From NCBI GenBank assembly GCA_023429345.1, contig JAEYVB010000065.1:1-13440 (forward strand): a DNA stretch of 13,440 bases, written 5' to 3'. Source of the DNA: Planctomycetota bacterium (GTDB lineage Bacteria > Planctomycetota > Phycisphaerae > Phycisphaerales > UBA1924). The translations under genes and the position numbers were made by a program. Shown piece by piece: positions 7,374 to 13,440 of the stretch. The first letter of the stretch is position 1. Every line of letters begins with the position of its first letter. The notes under the pieces were generated by a model. That model saw only the letters and a list, made by a program, of their open reading frames with translations, was not told where the DNA came from and searched no databases.

Positions 7374-8186
7374 ATGGCCACCCTTACGAGAACCGTGCGT
7401 TTCAGCGTCAACCCGCGGGACGCAAGGGAGGGCCCATGGAACGCAGGGCCCAACGGGTACGCGGGCACACCGTCGATGCGGGGCCTGGGTCGCCATTATG
7501 AGATCGACATCCGGTGCTCTGGCGATGTGGACGCCGCCACGGGCTATCTGGTCAATATCAAGACGATCGATCACGCGGTCCGGCGGGCGGTCCTGCCGCG
7601 GGTTGTCCGCGCCTGCGACGACCGCCCCGGAGCCGAACCGGGAGAAGTGCTCCCCGAACTCGTCGAGGCCCTGGCGGCGGAGCTCCCGCCCATCTTCCGG
7701 GCGGTTCGGTGGCGACTCACCCCGTACTATTCCGTCGAGATGAAGGCCGATGCCCGGGATGTTGTGCTGCTGCGGCAGCGGTTCGATTTCGCCGCCAGCC
7801 ACCGGCTGCACATCCCGTCGCTTTCGGACGGGGAGAACCGCAACCTCTTCGGCAAGTGCAACAACGCCGGCGGTCACGGGCACAACTACCAGTTCGAGCC
7901 CTGCATCGCCGTTCGCCTTGTGCAGGGCAGGCAATCCTTCACCCTGCACCAGCTCGAGCGGATCAGCGAAGAGGTCATCGTTCAGCGTTTCGACCACAAG
8001 AACCTCAGCTGCGATGTCCCCGAGTTTGCCCCGCCGGCCGGCGTCAACCCGACCGTCGAGCAAATCGCCCGGGTCTTCTTTGAACTGCTCGCCCCGGCGA
8101 TCCGGCGGGAATCCGCGGATGCGGAACTCCGATCCGTGACTGTTTGGGAAACGGACCGCACCAGTTCCACCTATCCGGGCGAGTGA
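7374..8186 (+). CDS. Tandem 6-pyruvoyl-tetrahydropterin synthase-family protein
   Basis: The 270 residues contain two T-fold units, whereas the usual family member has about 120-145. The C-terminal unit (about 134-270) is complete and strikingly like animal PTPS: FDFAASHRLHIPSLSD (137-152), LFGKCNNAGGHGHNY (158-172), FDHKNL (206-211) and VWETDRTSSTYPGE (257-270). Zinc ligands are His143, His168 and His170; the triad Cys162, Asp207 and His208 and the pterin-anchoring Glu259 are all present. The Cys-x5-HGH spacing is that of PTPS rather than of QueD, so dihydroneopterin triphosphate to 6-pyruvoyl-tetrahydropterin is a likely reaction, though bacterial members vary. The N-terminal unit (about 5-125; GRHYEIDIRCSGDVDAATGY at 39-58) keeps the fold pattern but lacks the HGH zinc site, so it is probably structural. 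ATG 7374 has a G-rich stretch 5-8 nt upstream. Confidence 0.88.
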   Translation: MATLTRTVRFSVNPRDAREGPWNAGPNGYAGTPSMRGLGRHYEIDIRCSGDVDAATGYLVNIKTIDHAVRRAVLPRVVRACDDRPGAEPGEVLPELVEALAAELPPIFRAVRWRLTPYYSVEMKADARDVVLLRQRFDFAASHRLHIPSLSDGENRNLFGKCNNAGGHGHNYQFEPCIAVRLVQGRQSFTLHQLERISEEVIVQRFDHKNLSCDVPEFAPPAGVNPTVEQIARVFFELLAPAIRRESADAELRSVTVWETDRTSSTYPGE

Positions 8187-8250
8187 AGCCCCGGCGGGCT
8201 CGCTCGGAACGCCCCCTCCACAGCGCGGCGACCGTTCCGCCCCTGCTGTT

Positions 8251-8535
8251 TCAGCGCCGTGGCGATCGCGTGTAACCCTTGCGTTCCGGCACCACCACCT
8301 CGAGCTGAACGCGGTGCACCTTCACGGCCTTCCAGCCCTTCTCCGTCTTCACCGCGTCGTAGATCACCTTGGAGCCGTCCTTCAAAGCGCGGAAGCCCTC
8401 ACCCTCGATGATCGTGTAGTGGACGAAAACATCCTCCCCGTCCGGGCCGACGACGAAGCCGAAACCCTTGCGGGGATCGAACCATTTGACGACGCCCTCG
8501 ATGGCATTCAGCTGGTCGCCGGCCTGCCCACTCAT
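8251..8535 (-). CDS. Cold-shock-domain protein with extended C-terminus
   Basis: Single-stranded nucleic acid-binding protein of the CspA family, usually an RNA chaperone. In 94 residues the domain begins near residue 12: GVVKWFDPRKGFGFVV (14-29) contains the RNP1 motif KGFGFV (23-28), and EDVFVHY (34-40) contains RNP2; Trp18 and the aromatic pairs that stack on bases are present. Typical Csp proteins have about 67-70 residues; here a 10-residue leader and a basic tail (VPERKGYTRSPRR, 82-94) are added. The start at 8535 is the only ATG near the domain and is preceded by a G-rich site about 9 nt upstream. It stands alone, with a leader of unknown length on its 5' side. Identity of the domain is secure; cold induction cannot be judged from sequence. 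Confidence 0.93.
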   Translation of the reverse strand: MSGQAGDQLNAIEGVVKWFDPRKGFGFVVGPDGEDVFVHYTIIEGEGFRALKDGSKVIYDAVKTEKGWKAVKVHRVQLEVVVPERKGYTRSPRR

Positions 8536-8841
8536 TCGTACGTCCCCAGCAGGAGAATCCCGCCCCAGGATGGGCGGGCGCCGGGCGCGGAACGCATCGC
8601 TCGGCCTTCGAGGAGGATGGATCGCCGGTCAACTCCCGTCGAACCTGGCTTGGCGCGCGGCATCCGGACGCCTCCTCAGACATTTCACGGGCACATGCGC
8701 CGGGTCTACCCCTGACCCGAGCCCCGCGAGTTCAAGAGGTTACCACAAGTCGCCCCGATGCGGAACAGTGAATTCGTAGCGGGCCGAGATCGGTCCGTTG
8801 GGAGGCGTTAACCGCTCGGATCACCGCGACTTGCGACCGAC
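8536..8841 (-). other. 306-bp gap: csp leader and promoter region, no gene seen
   Basis: This stretch separates the end of birA from the start of the cold-shock gene. Short open frames here read through into the csp gene in another frame and have no family features. It contains a stable hairpin with arms CCCGCCC and GGGCGGG (8559-8578), placed 23 nt before the csp start codon. A very weak promoter candidate (minus strand, TTCCGC, 17 nt, TAACCT near 8738-8766) would give a leader of about 190 nt. No terminator for birA is evident. Confidence 0.4.
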
Positions 8842-9630
8842 TCACTCCCACCGAACCAGAGACGTCTGCATGCACGGCAGCCGCTGAGGGTCGCCGCTCG
8901 GGGTGCGGATCACGATCTCGTGGGTGGGCGAGATAGCGTCCACCACCCCTTGATATCGCGAGCCGTTGTAGGCAAATTCTGCGCGTTTCCCCAGCAGCGT
9001 GTCGTGATGACCCCAGGCCTCCGCGAGGGCTTCGGGCTTCAGCGCGAGCGCCCCTTCCAGGGCACACATCAACCGACGGACCACCTCGAGCCTCGTGGCC
9101 GTTGCACCGAGCTCCGCCAGCGAGCACGCCCGGCCGCCCAGATCCTCCCCCCAGTCCGACTCCCGATGGAGAACATTCATCCCGACGCCGACCAACATCA
9201 ACGATTCGGAGCGTTCTACCAGGATCCCCGCCACCTTGCGGCCGCGGCCCCGCTCTACGAGATCGTTCGGCCAGCGCAGGCCCACCCGAGGCCCTTGCGC
9301 CTGGTCAAGTAAAGACCCGGCGGCCTCGACAGCGGCCACACCGGCCGCGATCGAGAGCGTTCCTGCGTCCAGACGGTCGTGCGGCAATACGAACGTGACC
9401 GCAATGCCCAGGCCGCCCTTCTGCACCCAGGGCCGCCCGAGGCGCCCGCGGCCGGCCGTCTGACGGCCCGCGACCACGACGGCGCCGGGTTTGGAAGCGC
9501 ACAGGCGCTTGGCGGCATCCTGCGTCGATTCGCAGGCGCTGAGAACGAACACGCGATCGAAGGAGCTGATGCCCTCCGCCTCGATGGCCGCTTCGAGCCG
9601 CTCCGTCCAGTCCGTAAGGTCCTCGTTCAT
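8842..9630 (-). CDS. birA: Biotin--[biotin carboxyl-carrier protein] ligase (no repressor domain)
   Basis: Activates biotin with ATP and attaches it to the carrier subunit of acetyl-CoA carboxylase and related enzymes. The 262 residues hold only the catalytic and small C-terminal domains. Visible landmarks are GRQTAGRGRLGRPW (55-68, the adenylate-binding loop), RWPNDLV (119-125), KVAGILVE (132-139, Lys132 corresponding to the catalytic Lys183 of E. coli BirA) and the SH3-like C-terminal part (about 213-262). The N-terminal winged helix of E. coli BirA is absent, so it should not repress transcription (monofunctional type). Its ATG shares four bases (ATGA) with the nadC stop, showing translational coupling. 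Biotinylated carboxylase supplies malonyl-CoA for the pathway that FabI, encoded just beyond nadC, completes. Confidence 0.94.
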   Translation of the reverse strand: MNEDLTDWTERLEAAIEAEGISSFDRVFVLSACESTQDAAKRLCASKPGAVVVAGRQTAGRGRLGRPWVQKGGLGIAVTFVLPHDRLDAGTLSIAAGVAAVEAAGSLLDQAQGPRVGLRWPNDLVERGRGRKVAGILVERSESLMLVGVGMNVLHRESDWGEDLGGRACSLAELGATATRLEVVRRLMCALEGALALKPEALAEAWGHHDTLLGKRAEFAYNGSRYQGVVDAISPTHEIVIRTPSGDPQRLPCMQTSLVRWE

Positions 9631-10589
9631 GAGGGCGCTCCCGGCGGCAACACATCGAGCGCCACGTCGAGCACCGAGACGCTGTGCGTCAGAGCGCCCG
9701 CGCTGATCCGTTCGACCCCCGTCTCCGCGATCGCTCGGACTGTCTCCAGGCGCACCCCCCCGGACGCCTCCAGCCTCGGACTCGCGGCCGACGCATCGCG
9801 CATCCGGACCGCCTCGCGCAGGGTGTCCGTGCCCATGTTGTCCAGGAGGACTATGTCGACCACGCCCGATTCCAGCGCAAGCACGGCTCGTAGCTGTTCG
9901 AGCGTGTCGACCTCTACTTCCACAAAGAGCAGGTCCGGCCGGAGACGCCTGGCGTCCTGCGCTGCCCGCCGCACCCTGCCGGCCAACTCGCCCGGCGACA
10001 CGCCGGCGAGGTGGTTGTCCTTAATGAGCACCGCGTCGTGCAGCCCCATCCGGTGGGCGGAGCCGCCGCCGCAGCACACGGCGTACTTCTCCAGCACGCG
10101 CAGCCCCGGGGTCGTCTTGCGCGTGTCGTAGATTCGGGCCCGTGTTCCCCGGACCGCCGCAACAAAGCGTGCCGTCGCGCTCGCGATGCCCGACAGTCGC
10201 CCCACGAGATTCAGGAGCGTGCGCTCGATCGCGAGCAGGTCATGCTCGGACCCGGCAAGCGTGGCGATCGTTGCCCCGGCCGCGACCGCACGCCCGTCCT
10301 CGACCAGCGGCCGGAGGCGGACATCCGCTCCGAAGACCTCGATGAGTTCCGGGATCGCCGCCAGCCCCGACACCACCCCCGACTGCCGCGCGACCACCGC
10401 CGCGGAAGCGGTCGCGCCGGCCGGAATCATGACCCGGCTTGTGATGTCCCCGCCGCCGTGCGTTCCCGGGCCGGCCGGCACAGACCCCAGGTCCTCGTCA
10501 CGCGCGAGCTCCAGAAGTCGGCGCACAAGCCCGGTCCCGCGGATGGTGCGGTAAAGATCCGCCGCCGTGATGTATGGCTCCTCCGTCAT
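9627..10589 (-). CDS. nadC: Nicotinate-nucleotide pyrophosphorylase (quinolinate phosphoribosyltransferase)
   Basis: Converts quinolinate and PRPP to nicotinate mononucleotide, CO2 and pyrophosphate in de novo NAD synthesis. The 320 residues cover the whole family: ERTLLNLVGRLSGIA (122-136), DTRKTTPGLRVLEKYAV (155-171), HRMGLHDAVLIKDNHL (179-194), VEVEVD (223-228), VLLDNM (247-252), EASGGV (274-279) and GVERISAGALTHS (291-303). The length is a little above the usual 280-300, owing to an N-terminal extension and a GPGTHGGGD insert (40-48). Position 172 is Cys where many bacterial enzymes have Arg after KYAV; eukaryotic enzymes also differ there, so activity is not in doubt. ATG 10589 has no clear Shine-Dalgarno site and only a short leader. 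It overlaps birA by four bases and diverges from fabI. Confidence 0.95.
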   Translation of the reverse strand: MTEEPYITAADLYRTIRGTGLVRRLLELARDEDLGSVPAGPGTHGGGDITSRVMIPAGATASAAVVARQSGVVSGLAAIPELIEVFGADVRLRPLVEDGRAVAAGATIATLAGSEHDLLAIERTLLNLVGRLSGIASATARFVAAVRGTRARIYDTRKTTPGLRVLEKYAVCCGGGSAHRMGLHDAVLIKDNHLAGVSPGELAGRVRRAAQDARRLRPDLLFVEVEVDTLEQLRAVLALESGVVDIVLLDNMGTDTLREAVRMRDASAASPRLEASGGVRLETVRAIAETGVERISAGALTHSVSVLDVALDVLPPGAPS

Positions 10590-10603
10590 GCGGGTCAGTG
10601 GCG

Positions 10604-10631
10604 ATGGTACCCACCCGCCTCAATCGGCCAA
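10604..10631 (-). promoter_or_regulatory. Candidate nadC-birA promoter
   Basis: On the minus strand TTGGCC (10631-10626) and TACCAT (10609-10604) are separated by 16 nt. Transcription would start about 8 nt before the nadC ATG, which fits the absence of a Shine-Dalgarno site. It lies in the 84-bp gap shared with the divergent fabI gene. Pattern match only. Confidence 0.4.
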
Positions 10632-10673
10632 TGCGGAAGATTCCCCCTACTGTTCCCGCACAAGGAGATGTGC

Positions 10674-11459
10674 ATGGCGTTGCTTTCGGGTAAGACTGGA
10701 CTTGTCGTCGGAATCGCGAACGACCGCTCGTACGCGTGGTACATCGCCAAGGCGTTACTGGAGCACGGCGCCCGGGTTGCATTCACCCACCTCCCCGGCG
10801 AGAAGAATGAGCGCCGGACCCGCAAGGCCGTGGAGGAACTCGGCGTCCAGGACCCCTGGATGGTCCCGATGGACGCCGGGAAGGATGAGGAGCTCGACGC
10901 GGCGTTCGCGGCCTACACCGACGCCTTCGACTCGTTGCATTTCCTGGTCCATTCGATCGCTTTCGCCGACCGGGAATGGCTCCAGCTGGGCAAGTTCGCG
11001 CAAACTCCGCGCCAGGCCTACCTCTCGGCCATCGACATCTCCGCTTACACCTTCCTGGCCATGGCCCAGCGGGCACGACCCCTCATGGCCCGGTCCGGCG
11101 GCGGCTCGATGATGGCCATGAGCTACTACGGGGCGGAGAAGGTCGTCCCGGGGTACAACGTCATGGGGGTGGCCAAGGCCGCCCTGGAATGCACCGGCCG
11201 CTACCTCGCCGGGGAACTCGGGCAGGACAACATCCGGGTCAACCTCATCTCCGGCGGATACCTCAGGACCCTGGCCTCCTCGGCCGTCGGCGGCACTGAC
11301 ACTATGGCCGAACGGAGCGCCGAGCGCGCCCCGCTCCGGCGGGCGGTGACCGGCGAGGATGTGGGAAACACCGCCGTGTACCTGGCCAGCGAGCTCAGCG
11401 CCGGCGTCACCGGCGAAACCCTGTACGTGGACTGCGGCGTCAACCTCATCGGCGTCTGA
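10674..11459 (+). CDS. fabI: Enoyl-[acyl-carrier-protein] reductase (NADH)
   Basis: Catalyses the last reduction of each fatty-acid elongation cycle; soluble short-chain-dehydrogenase fold and target of triclosan-type inhibitors in other bacteria. The 261 residues match E. coli FabI in length and motifs: GKTGLVVGIANDRSYAWYIA (6-25, nucleotide site), HSIAFADRE (93-101), SYYGAEKVVPGYNVMGVAKA (150-169) with Tyr151, Tyr161 and Lys168 equivalent to Tyr146, Tyr156 and Lys163, and LISGGYLRTLASS (191-203). The frame is open far upstream, but ATG 10674 has AAGGAG 6 nt before it, while the in-frame ATG at 10668 directly abuts that site. A weak -10-like TACTGT lies at 10648-10653. It is divergent from nadC-birA. 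Confidence 0.96.
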   Translation: MALLSGKTGLVVGIANDRSYAWYIAKALLEHGARVAFTHLPGEKNERRTRKAVEELGVQDPWMVPMDAGKDEELDAAFAAYTDAFDSLHFLVHSIAFADREWLQLGKFAQTPRQAYLSAIDISAYTFLAMAQRARPLMARSGGGSMMAMSYYGAEKVVPGYNVMGVAKAALECTGRYLAGELGQDNIRVNLISGGYLRTLASSAVGGTDTMAERSAERAPLRRAVTGEDVGNTAVYLASELSAGVTGETLYVDCGVNLIGV

Positions 11460-11522
11460 CCACACCCAACCTGTTGTGGCCTTTGGACCGATAAAGGGCG
11501 ACCGGCTGGGTTTTCAATCTCC

Positions 11523-11536
11523 CCGCCGCGCGGCGG
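11523..11536. repeat. 14-bp perfect GC palindrome between fabI and the small acidic gene
   Basis: CCGCCGCGCGGCGG is self-complementary over its full length and lies 13 bp before the start codon of the following small gene. It has no T-tract, so it is not a standard terminator. It may simply reflect the GC-rich composition, or may be a protein-binding site. Confidence 0.3.
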
Positions 11537-11549
11537 CCGATAGCGGTGT

Positions 11550-11825
11550 ATGAGCATCATCGGCGCTCATATCACACCCGCCGTGCCCGGGGTCACCCCG
11601 GCCGAACGCGCCAACGCCAGGGCAAAGCGGGTCCGAAAGGGCCCGGACGGGGTGGAGCGGGAGGAGGACTTGGTCGAGATCACCGATTCCGCGGACGGCG
11701 TCCGCGGGCTGGTGGGCAACGACCAGGAGGAAGCCCACGAAGACCGCCAATCGCACCAGGAGTACACCCCCGGCGGATTCCTCCGGCGGGCGGGCACGAC
11801 GCGGTCACTCGACCTCGAGGGTTGA
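11550..11825 (+). CDS. Small acidic, hydrophilic hypothetical protein
   Basis: A 91-residue protein that I do not recognise at family level. It has no signal peptide, membrane segment or cysteine. The N-terminal part (15-32) is basic and alanine/arginine-rich (TPAERANARAKRVRK), and the middle and end are acidic (EREEDLVEITDSADG at 36-50, GNDQEEAHEDRQSHQEY at 56-72), ending in RSLDLEG. It looks largely disordered. Strong third-position GC bias, a neat ATG-to-TGA frame and its fit between fabI and the protease gene support real coding; the long opposite frame is a shadow. The Shine-Dalgarno site is weak. I have a loose recollection of planctomycete proteins with a GNDQEEAHEDR-like segment and an LDLEG-like end, but cannot verify it. 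Confidence 0.7.
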   Translation: MSIIGAHITPAVPGVTPAERANARAKRVRKGPDGVEREEDLVEITDSADGVRGLVGNDQEEAHEDRQSHQEYTPGGFLRRAGTTRSLDLEG

Positions 11826-11847
11826 GGACCCGCTTGTCGTCTAAGGG

Positions 11848-11879
11848 TTGCGGCTGTTTGGGTATTCCCTAAAAGCCGC
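11848..11879 (+). promoter_or_regulatory. Candidate rseP promoter embedded in an imperfect 30-nt palindrome
   Basis: TTGCGG (11848-11853) and TAAAAG (11870-11875) are separated by 16 nt, giving a start near 11882 and a leader of about 22 nt to the protease ATG. Almost the same bases form a hairpin/palindrome: GCGGCTGTTTGGG (11850-11862), TATT, CCCTAAAAGCCGC (11867-11879), with 11 of 13 positions paired. No T-tract follows, so a terminator for the upstream small gene is less likely than an operator, but a Rho-independent-like stop cannot be excluded. Confidence 0.45.
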
Positions 11880-11903
11880 GCCCGCGTCCTACGATGGAGC
11901 CAC

Positions 11904-13440
11904 ATGCAACCACTGCTCGCGTTTCTCGCCACGCTGCCCGACCTGGCTCTGGTGGTTCTGGGATTCGGCTTCATCATTTTCATCCACGAGCTGGGCCACT
12001 TTCTGGCCGCCAAGTGGGCCGGGATCCGTGTGCTGGCCTTCGCCATCGGCTTCGGAAAGCCGATCGTCAGCTACCGCAAAGGCCTTGGCGTCCGGTTCGG
12101 CCGAAGCACGGAGCCCGAGTACAAGAAACTCGTGGACGCCGAGCGGACCGGCTTCAACGCTGTCGCGCCCGCCTCGCTGAGCCCCACCGAGTACCGCCTG
12201 AACTGGTTGCCCCTGGGCGGATACGTGAAGATGCTCGGACAGGACGACCTCGACCCGCGCGCGGTCAGCGGTGAGCCCGACAGCTACCAGAACACCCGCC
12301 CCTGGAAACGGATGATCGTCATCTCCGCCGGTGTGGTGATGAATCTCATCCTCGCGGCCGTGCTCTTTGTTCTCGTCTTCATGACCGGCCTCAAGACGGA
12401 GCCGCCGCAGATCGGGGGCACCTTCCCGGGCTCGCCCGCGGCCGCGGCCATCCCCACCAACGCGACGGCGGCCGGCGAGGCACGCCCCGGCTTGAGGGCG
12501 GGGGATGTAGTGACAAGCGTCAACGGGCGCAAGCCGGAGGAGTTCACGGACCTCGTACTGGCGGCGGCGATGTCCCGCCGCGGAGAGCCTGTGCGGCTCA
12601 TCGTCGAGCGGCCGGGTGTCGAACTCCCGCTGGAGTTCGCCGTTGTGCCCGAGATCGGCGGGGCGAATCTCCTGGAAATGGGCGTGTTCCCGGCCTCATC
12701 CCCGGTGCTGATATCGCTGCCCCCGGGCCGGCCCGAACTGCGGAAATCCTTCGATGAGCAACTCGCCGAACTCGGCCTCGAGGGTGTACGCCCGGGCATG
12801 CGCCTTGTCTCGGTGAACGGAAGACCCGCGGACGATGCCGCAGCCCTGGATTTGGCAGCGGCATCGAGCAGGGGCGCACCCCTCACGGTGGTTTTCGAAG
12901 GCGAGCACGGCTCGAGGGTGATAAAGGAGATATCCCCGGAACCGGAGTTCGAGCTCGCAAAGCTCACGATCCCCTCGGGGACAACCGTGTCGGTCGAACA
13001 CCTCCTCGGCCTCACTCCGGTCATGCGGGTGGACGATGCGGTCACGTCGCCGGAGCCAGCGCAAGGGCTGGAGCCGAGTGATGTCTTCGTGCGACTGGGG
13101 AACACGAAGTTTCCGAGCCTGGCCGAGGGCATGGCCGAGATCCATGCCCACCGGGGACGGGAGATCCCGGTCGATGTCCTGAGAGAGAGTTCGGACGGCC
13201 CTCGGATCGTCACGCTCGACCCGCCGCCGACCGTCAAGGCAGTGGGCGCGGGCCAGATCGGTTTCGTGGCGGGCACCACTCTCGACGAGAGCACGCTTCT
13301 CTCCCTTCCGCCGAGGCTGCTGGGCGCGGCGGGGCAGCCCGGATCGGAGATCGTGGCCCGGCCCGGCACTCGCGTCGTCTCCATCGCGGGAACGCCGGTG
13401 TCGAACTTCTCCGATATGCGGGGGGTACTCCGGGCTGCCG
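11904..13440 (+). CDS. rseP: RseP-like site-2 zinc metalloprotease with multiple PDZ units, C-terminus cut by the window edge
   Basis: Intramembrane M50 protease that cuts membrane-anchored anti-sigma factors or signal peptide remnants. 512 residues are visible. The first membrane helix (about 13-36) carries the active site FIHELGHFLAAK (26-37; zinc ligands His28 and His32, catalytic Glu29), followed by FAIGFGKPI (46-54), LPLGGYVKMLG (102-112) and a second helix with RMIVISAGVVMNLILA (136-151). Four PDZ-like segments then follow, recognisable by G-x-R-x-G-D-like turns: PGLRAGDVVTSVNG (195-208), GVRPGMRLVSVNG (294-306), GLEPSDVFVRLG (388-399) and ARPGTRVVSIAG (485-496); E. coli RseP has two. 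An insert of about 30 residues (65-95) precedes the LPLGGY motif. The last zinc ligand region (LNLLPxxxLDGG-like) must lie beyond the window. ATG 11904 has GGAG 4 nt upstream; the start fits the family N-terminus. Confidence 0.9.
   Translation, partial: MQPLLAFLATLPDLALVVLGFGFIIFIHELGHFLAAKWAGIRVLAFAIGFGKPIVSYRKGLGVRFGRSTEPEYKKLVDAERTGFNAVAPASLSPTEYRLNWLPLGGYVKMLGQDDLDPRAVSGEPDSYQNTRPWKRMIVISAGVVMNLILAAVLFVLVFMTGLKTEPPQIGGTFPGSPAAAAIPTNATAAGEARPGLRAGDVVTSVNGRKPEEFTDLVLAAAMSRRGEPVRLIVERPGVELPLEFAVVPEIGGANLLEMGVFPASSPVLISLPPGRPELRKSFDEQLAELGLEGVRPGMRLVSVNGRPADDAAALDLAAASSRGAPLTVVFEGEHGSRVIKEISPEPEFELAKLTIPSGTTVSVEHLLGLTPVMRVDDAVTSPEPAQGLEPSDVFVRLGNTKFPSLAEGMAEIHAHRGREIPVDVLRESSDGPRIVTLDPPPTVKAVGAGQIGFVAGTTLDESTLLSLPPRLLGAAGQPGSEIVARPGTRVVSIAGTPVSNFSDMRGVLRAA

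Noticed and set aside
7308..8063. 251-codon minus-strand frame opposite the pterin synthase
   Set aside because: The opposite strand encodes conserved PTPS motifs; this frame also overlaps the promoter region of the lipoprotein gene and shows no family features.
8399..8683. 94-codon minus-strand frame in the csp leader
   Set aside because: It overlaps the csp start in another frame, has cysteine/arginine-rich shadow composition, and shows no ribosome site or homology.
9955..10110. Cys at nadC residue 172 in place of the common Arg as a sign of an inactive enzyme
   Set aside because: Eukaryotic quinolinate phosphoribosyltransferases also differ at this position, and all core catalytic motifs are intact.
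10011..10673. N-terminal extension of fabI back to 10011
   Set aside because: The extension is antisense to nadC and unlike any FabI; the good AAGGAG site before 10674 and the family N-terminus fix the start there.
11460..11549. Possible terminator after fabI (ACCCA near 11464 pairing with TGGGT near 11508, followed by TTTT)
   Set aside because: The stem needs internal mismatches and a loop of nearly 30 nt; too weak to call.
12284..13384. 366-codon minus-strand frame opposite the protease gene
   Set aside because: Serine/arginine/proline-rich with no recognisable domain and exactly antisense to a well-supported M50 protease with a HELGH site.

Overview
The window is a GC-rich, densely coded bacterial chromosome segment with thirteen genes supported as real, one apparent gene remnant, and no RNA gene, insertion sequence or CRISPR array that I can see. 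The best guess for the host is a planctomycete, probably of the Phycisphaerales type. The reasons are a classic PEP-CTERM sorting tail (VPAPSSLALLGLGGL followed by RRRR), many GTG/TTG starts with weak Shine-Dalgarno sites, an enlarged RseP-type protease, and a small acidic gene of a kind I loosely associate with that group. This placement is inference; no 16S or marker gene is present.

Left part (1-2949, all minus strand): an arsenic cassette arsR-arsM-arsC is read towards the left edge, followed after 117 bp by icd (NADP-type isocitrate dehydrogenase), which runs off the window and seems to have its own promoter. ArsR senses As(III), ArsC reduces As(V) using three conserved cysteines, and ArsM methylates As(III) with SAM. 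No efflux pump lies in the cassette. A good promoter, an upstream A-tract and a near-perfect palindrome sit over the arsR start, which looks leaderless with a TTG codon.

Middle part (3024-7279, minus strand): a full-length RecQ helicase; a strong terminator; an orphan PEP-CTERM tail with no start codon; a solitary GspF/PilC-type secretion platform protein; a terminator; an exported glutathione peroxidase; and a tiny proline/threonine-rich lipoprotein just upstream of the peroxidase in the same transcription unit.

Right part (7374-13440): a 270-residue tandem pterin-synthase protein on the plus strand, whose second half closely resembles true (animal-type) 6-pyruvoyl-tetrahydropterin synthase while the first half has lost its zinc ligands. 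Then come, on the minus strand, a cold-shock-domain protein with a long leader and a nadC-birA pair overlapping by ATGA (NAD and biotin cofactor biology). Divergent from nadC is fabI (enoyl-ACP reductase), linked in theme to birA because biotinylated acetyl-CoA carboxylase feeds fatty-acid synthesis. A small acidic hypothetical gene follows, and finally an RseP-like site-2 protease with about four PDZ-like units, cut by the right edge.

Most of the window is ordinary housekeeping sequence. The points most worth a second look are the arsR control region and efflux-free methylation cassette, the tandem pterin synthase, the orphan PEP-CTERM tail, the hairpin/palindrome over the predicted rseP promoter, and the multi-PDZ protease.
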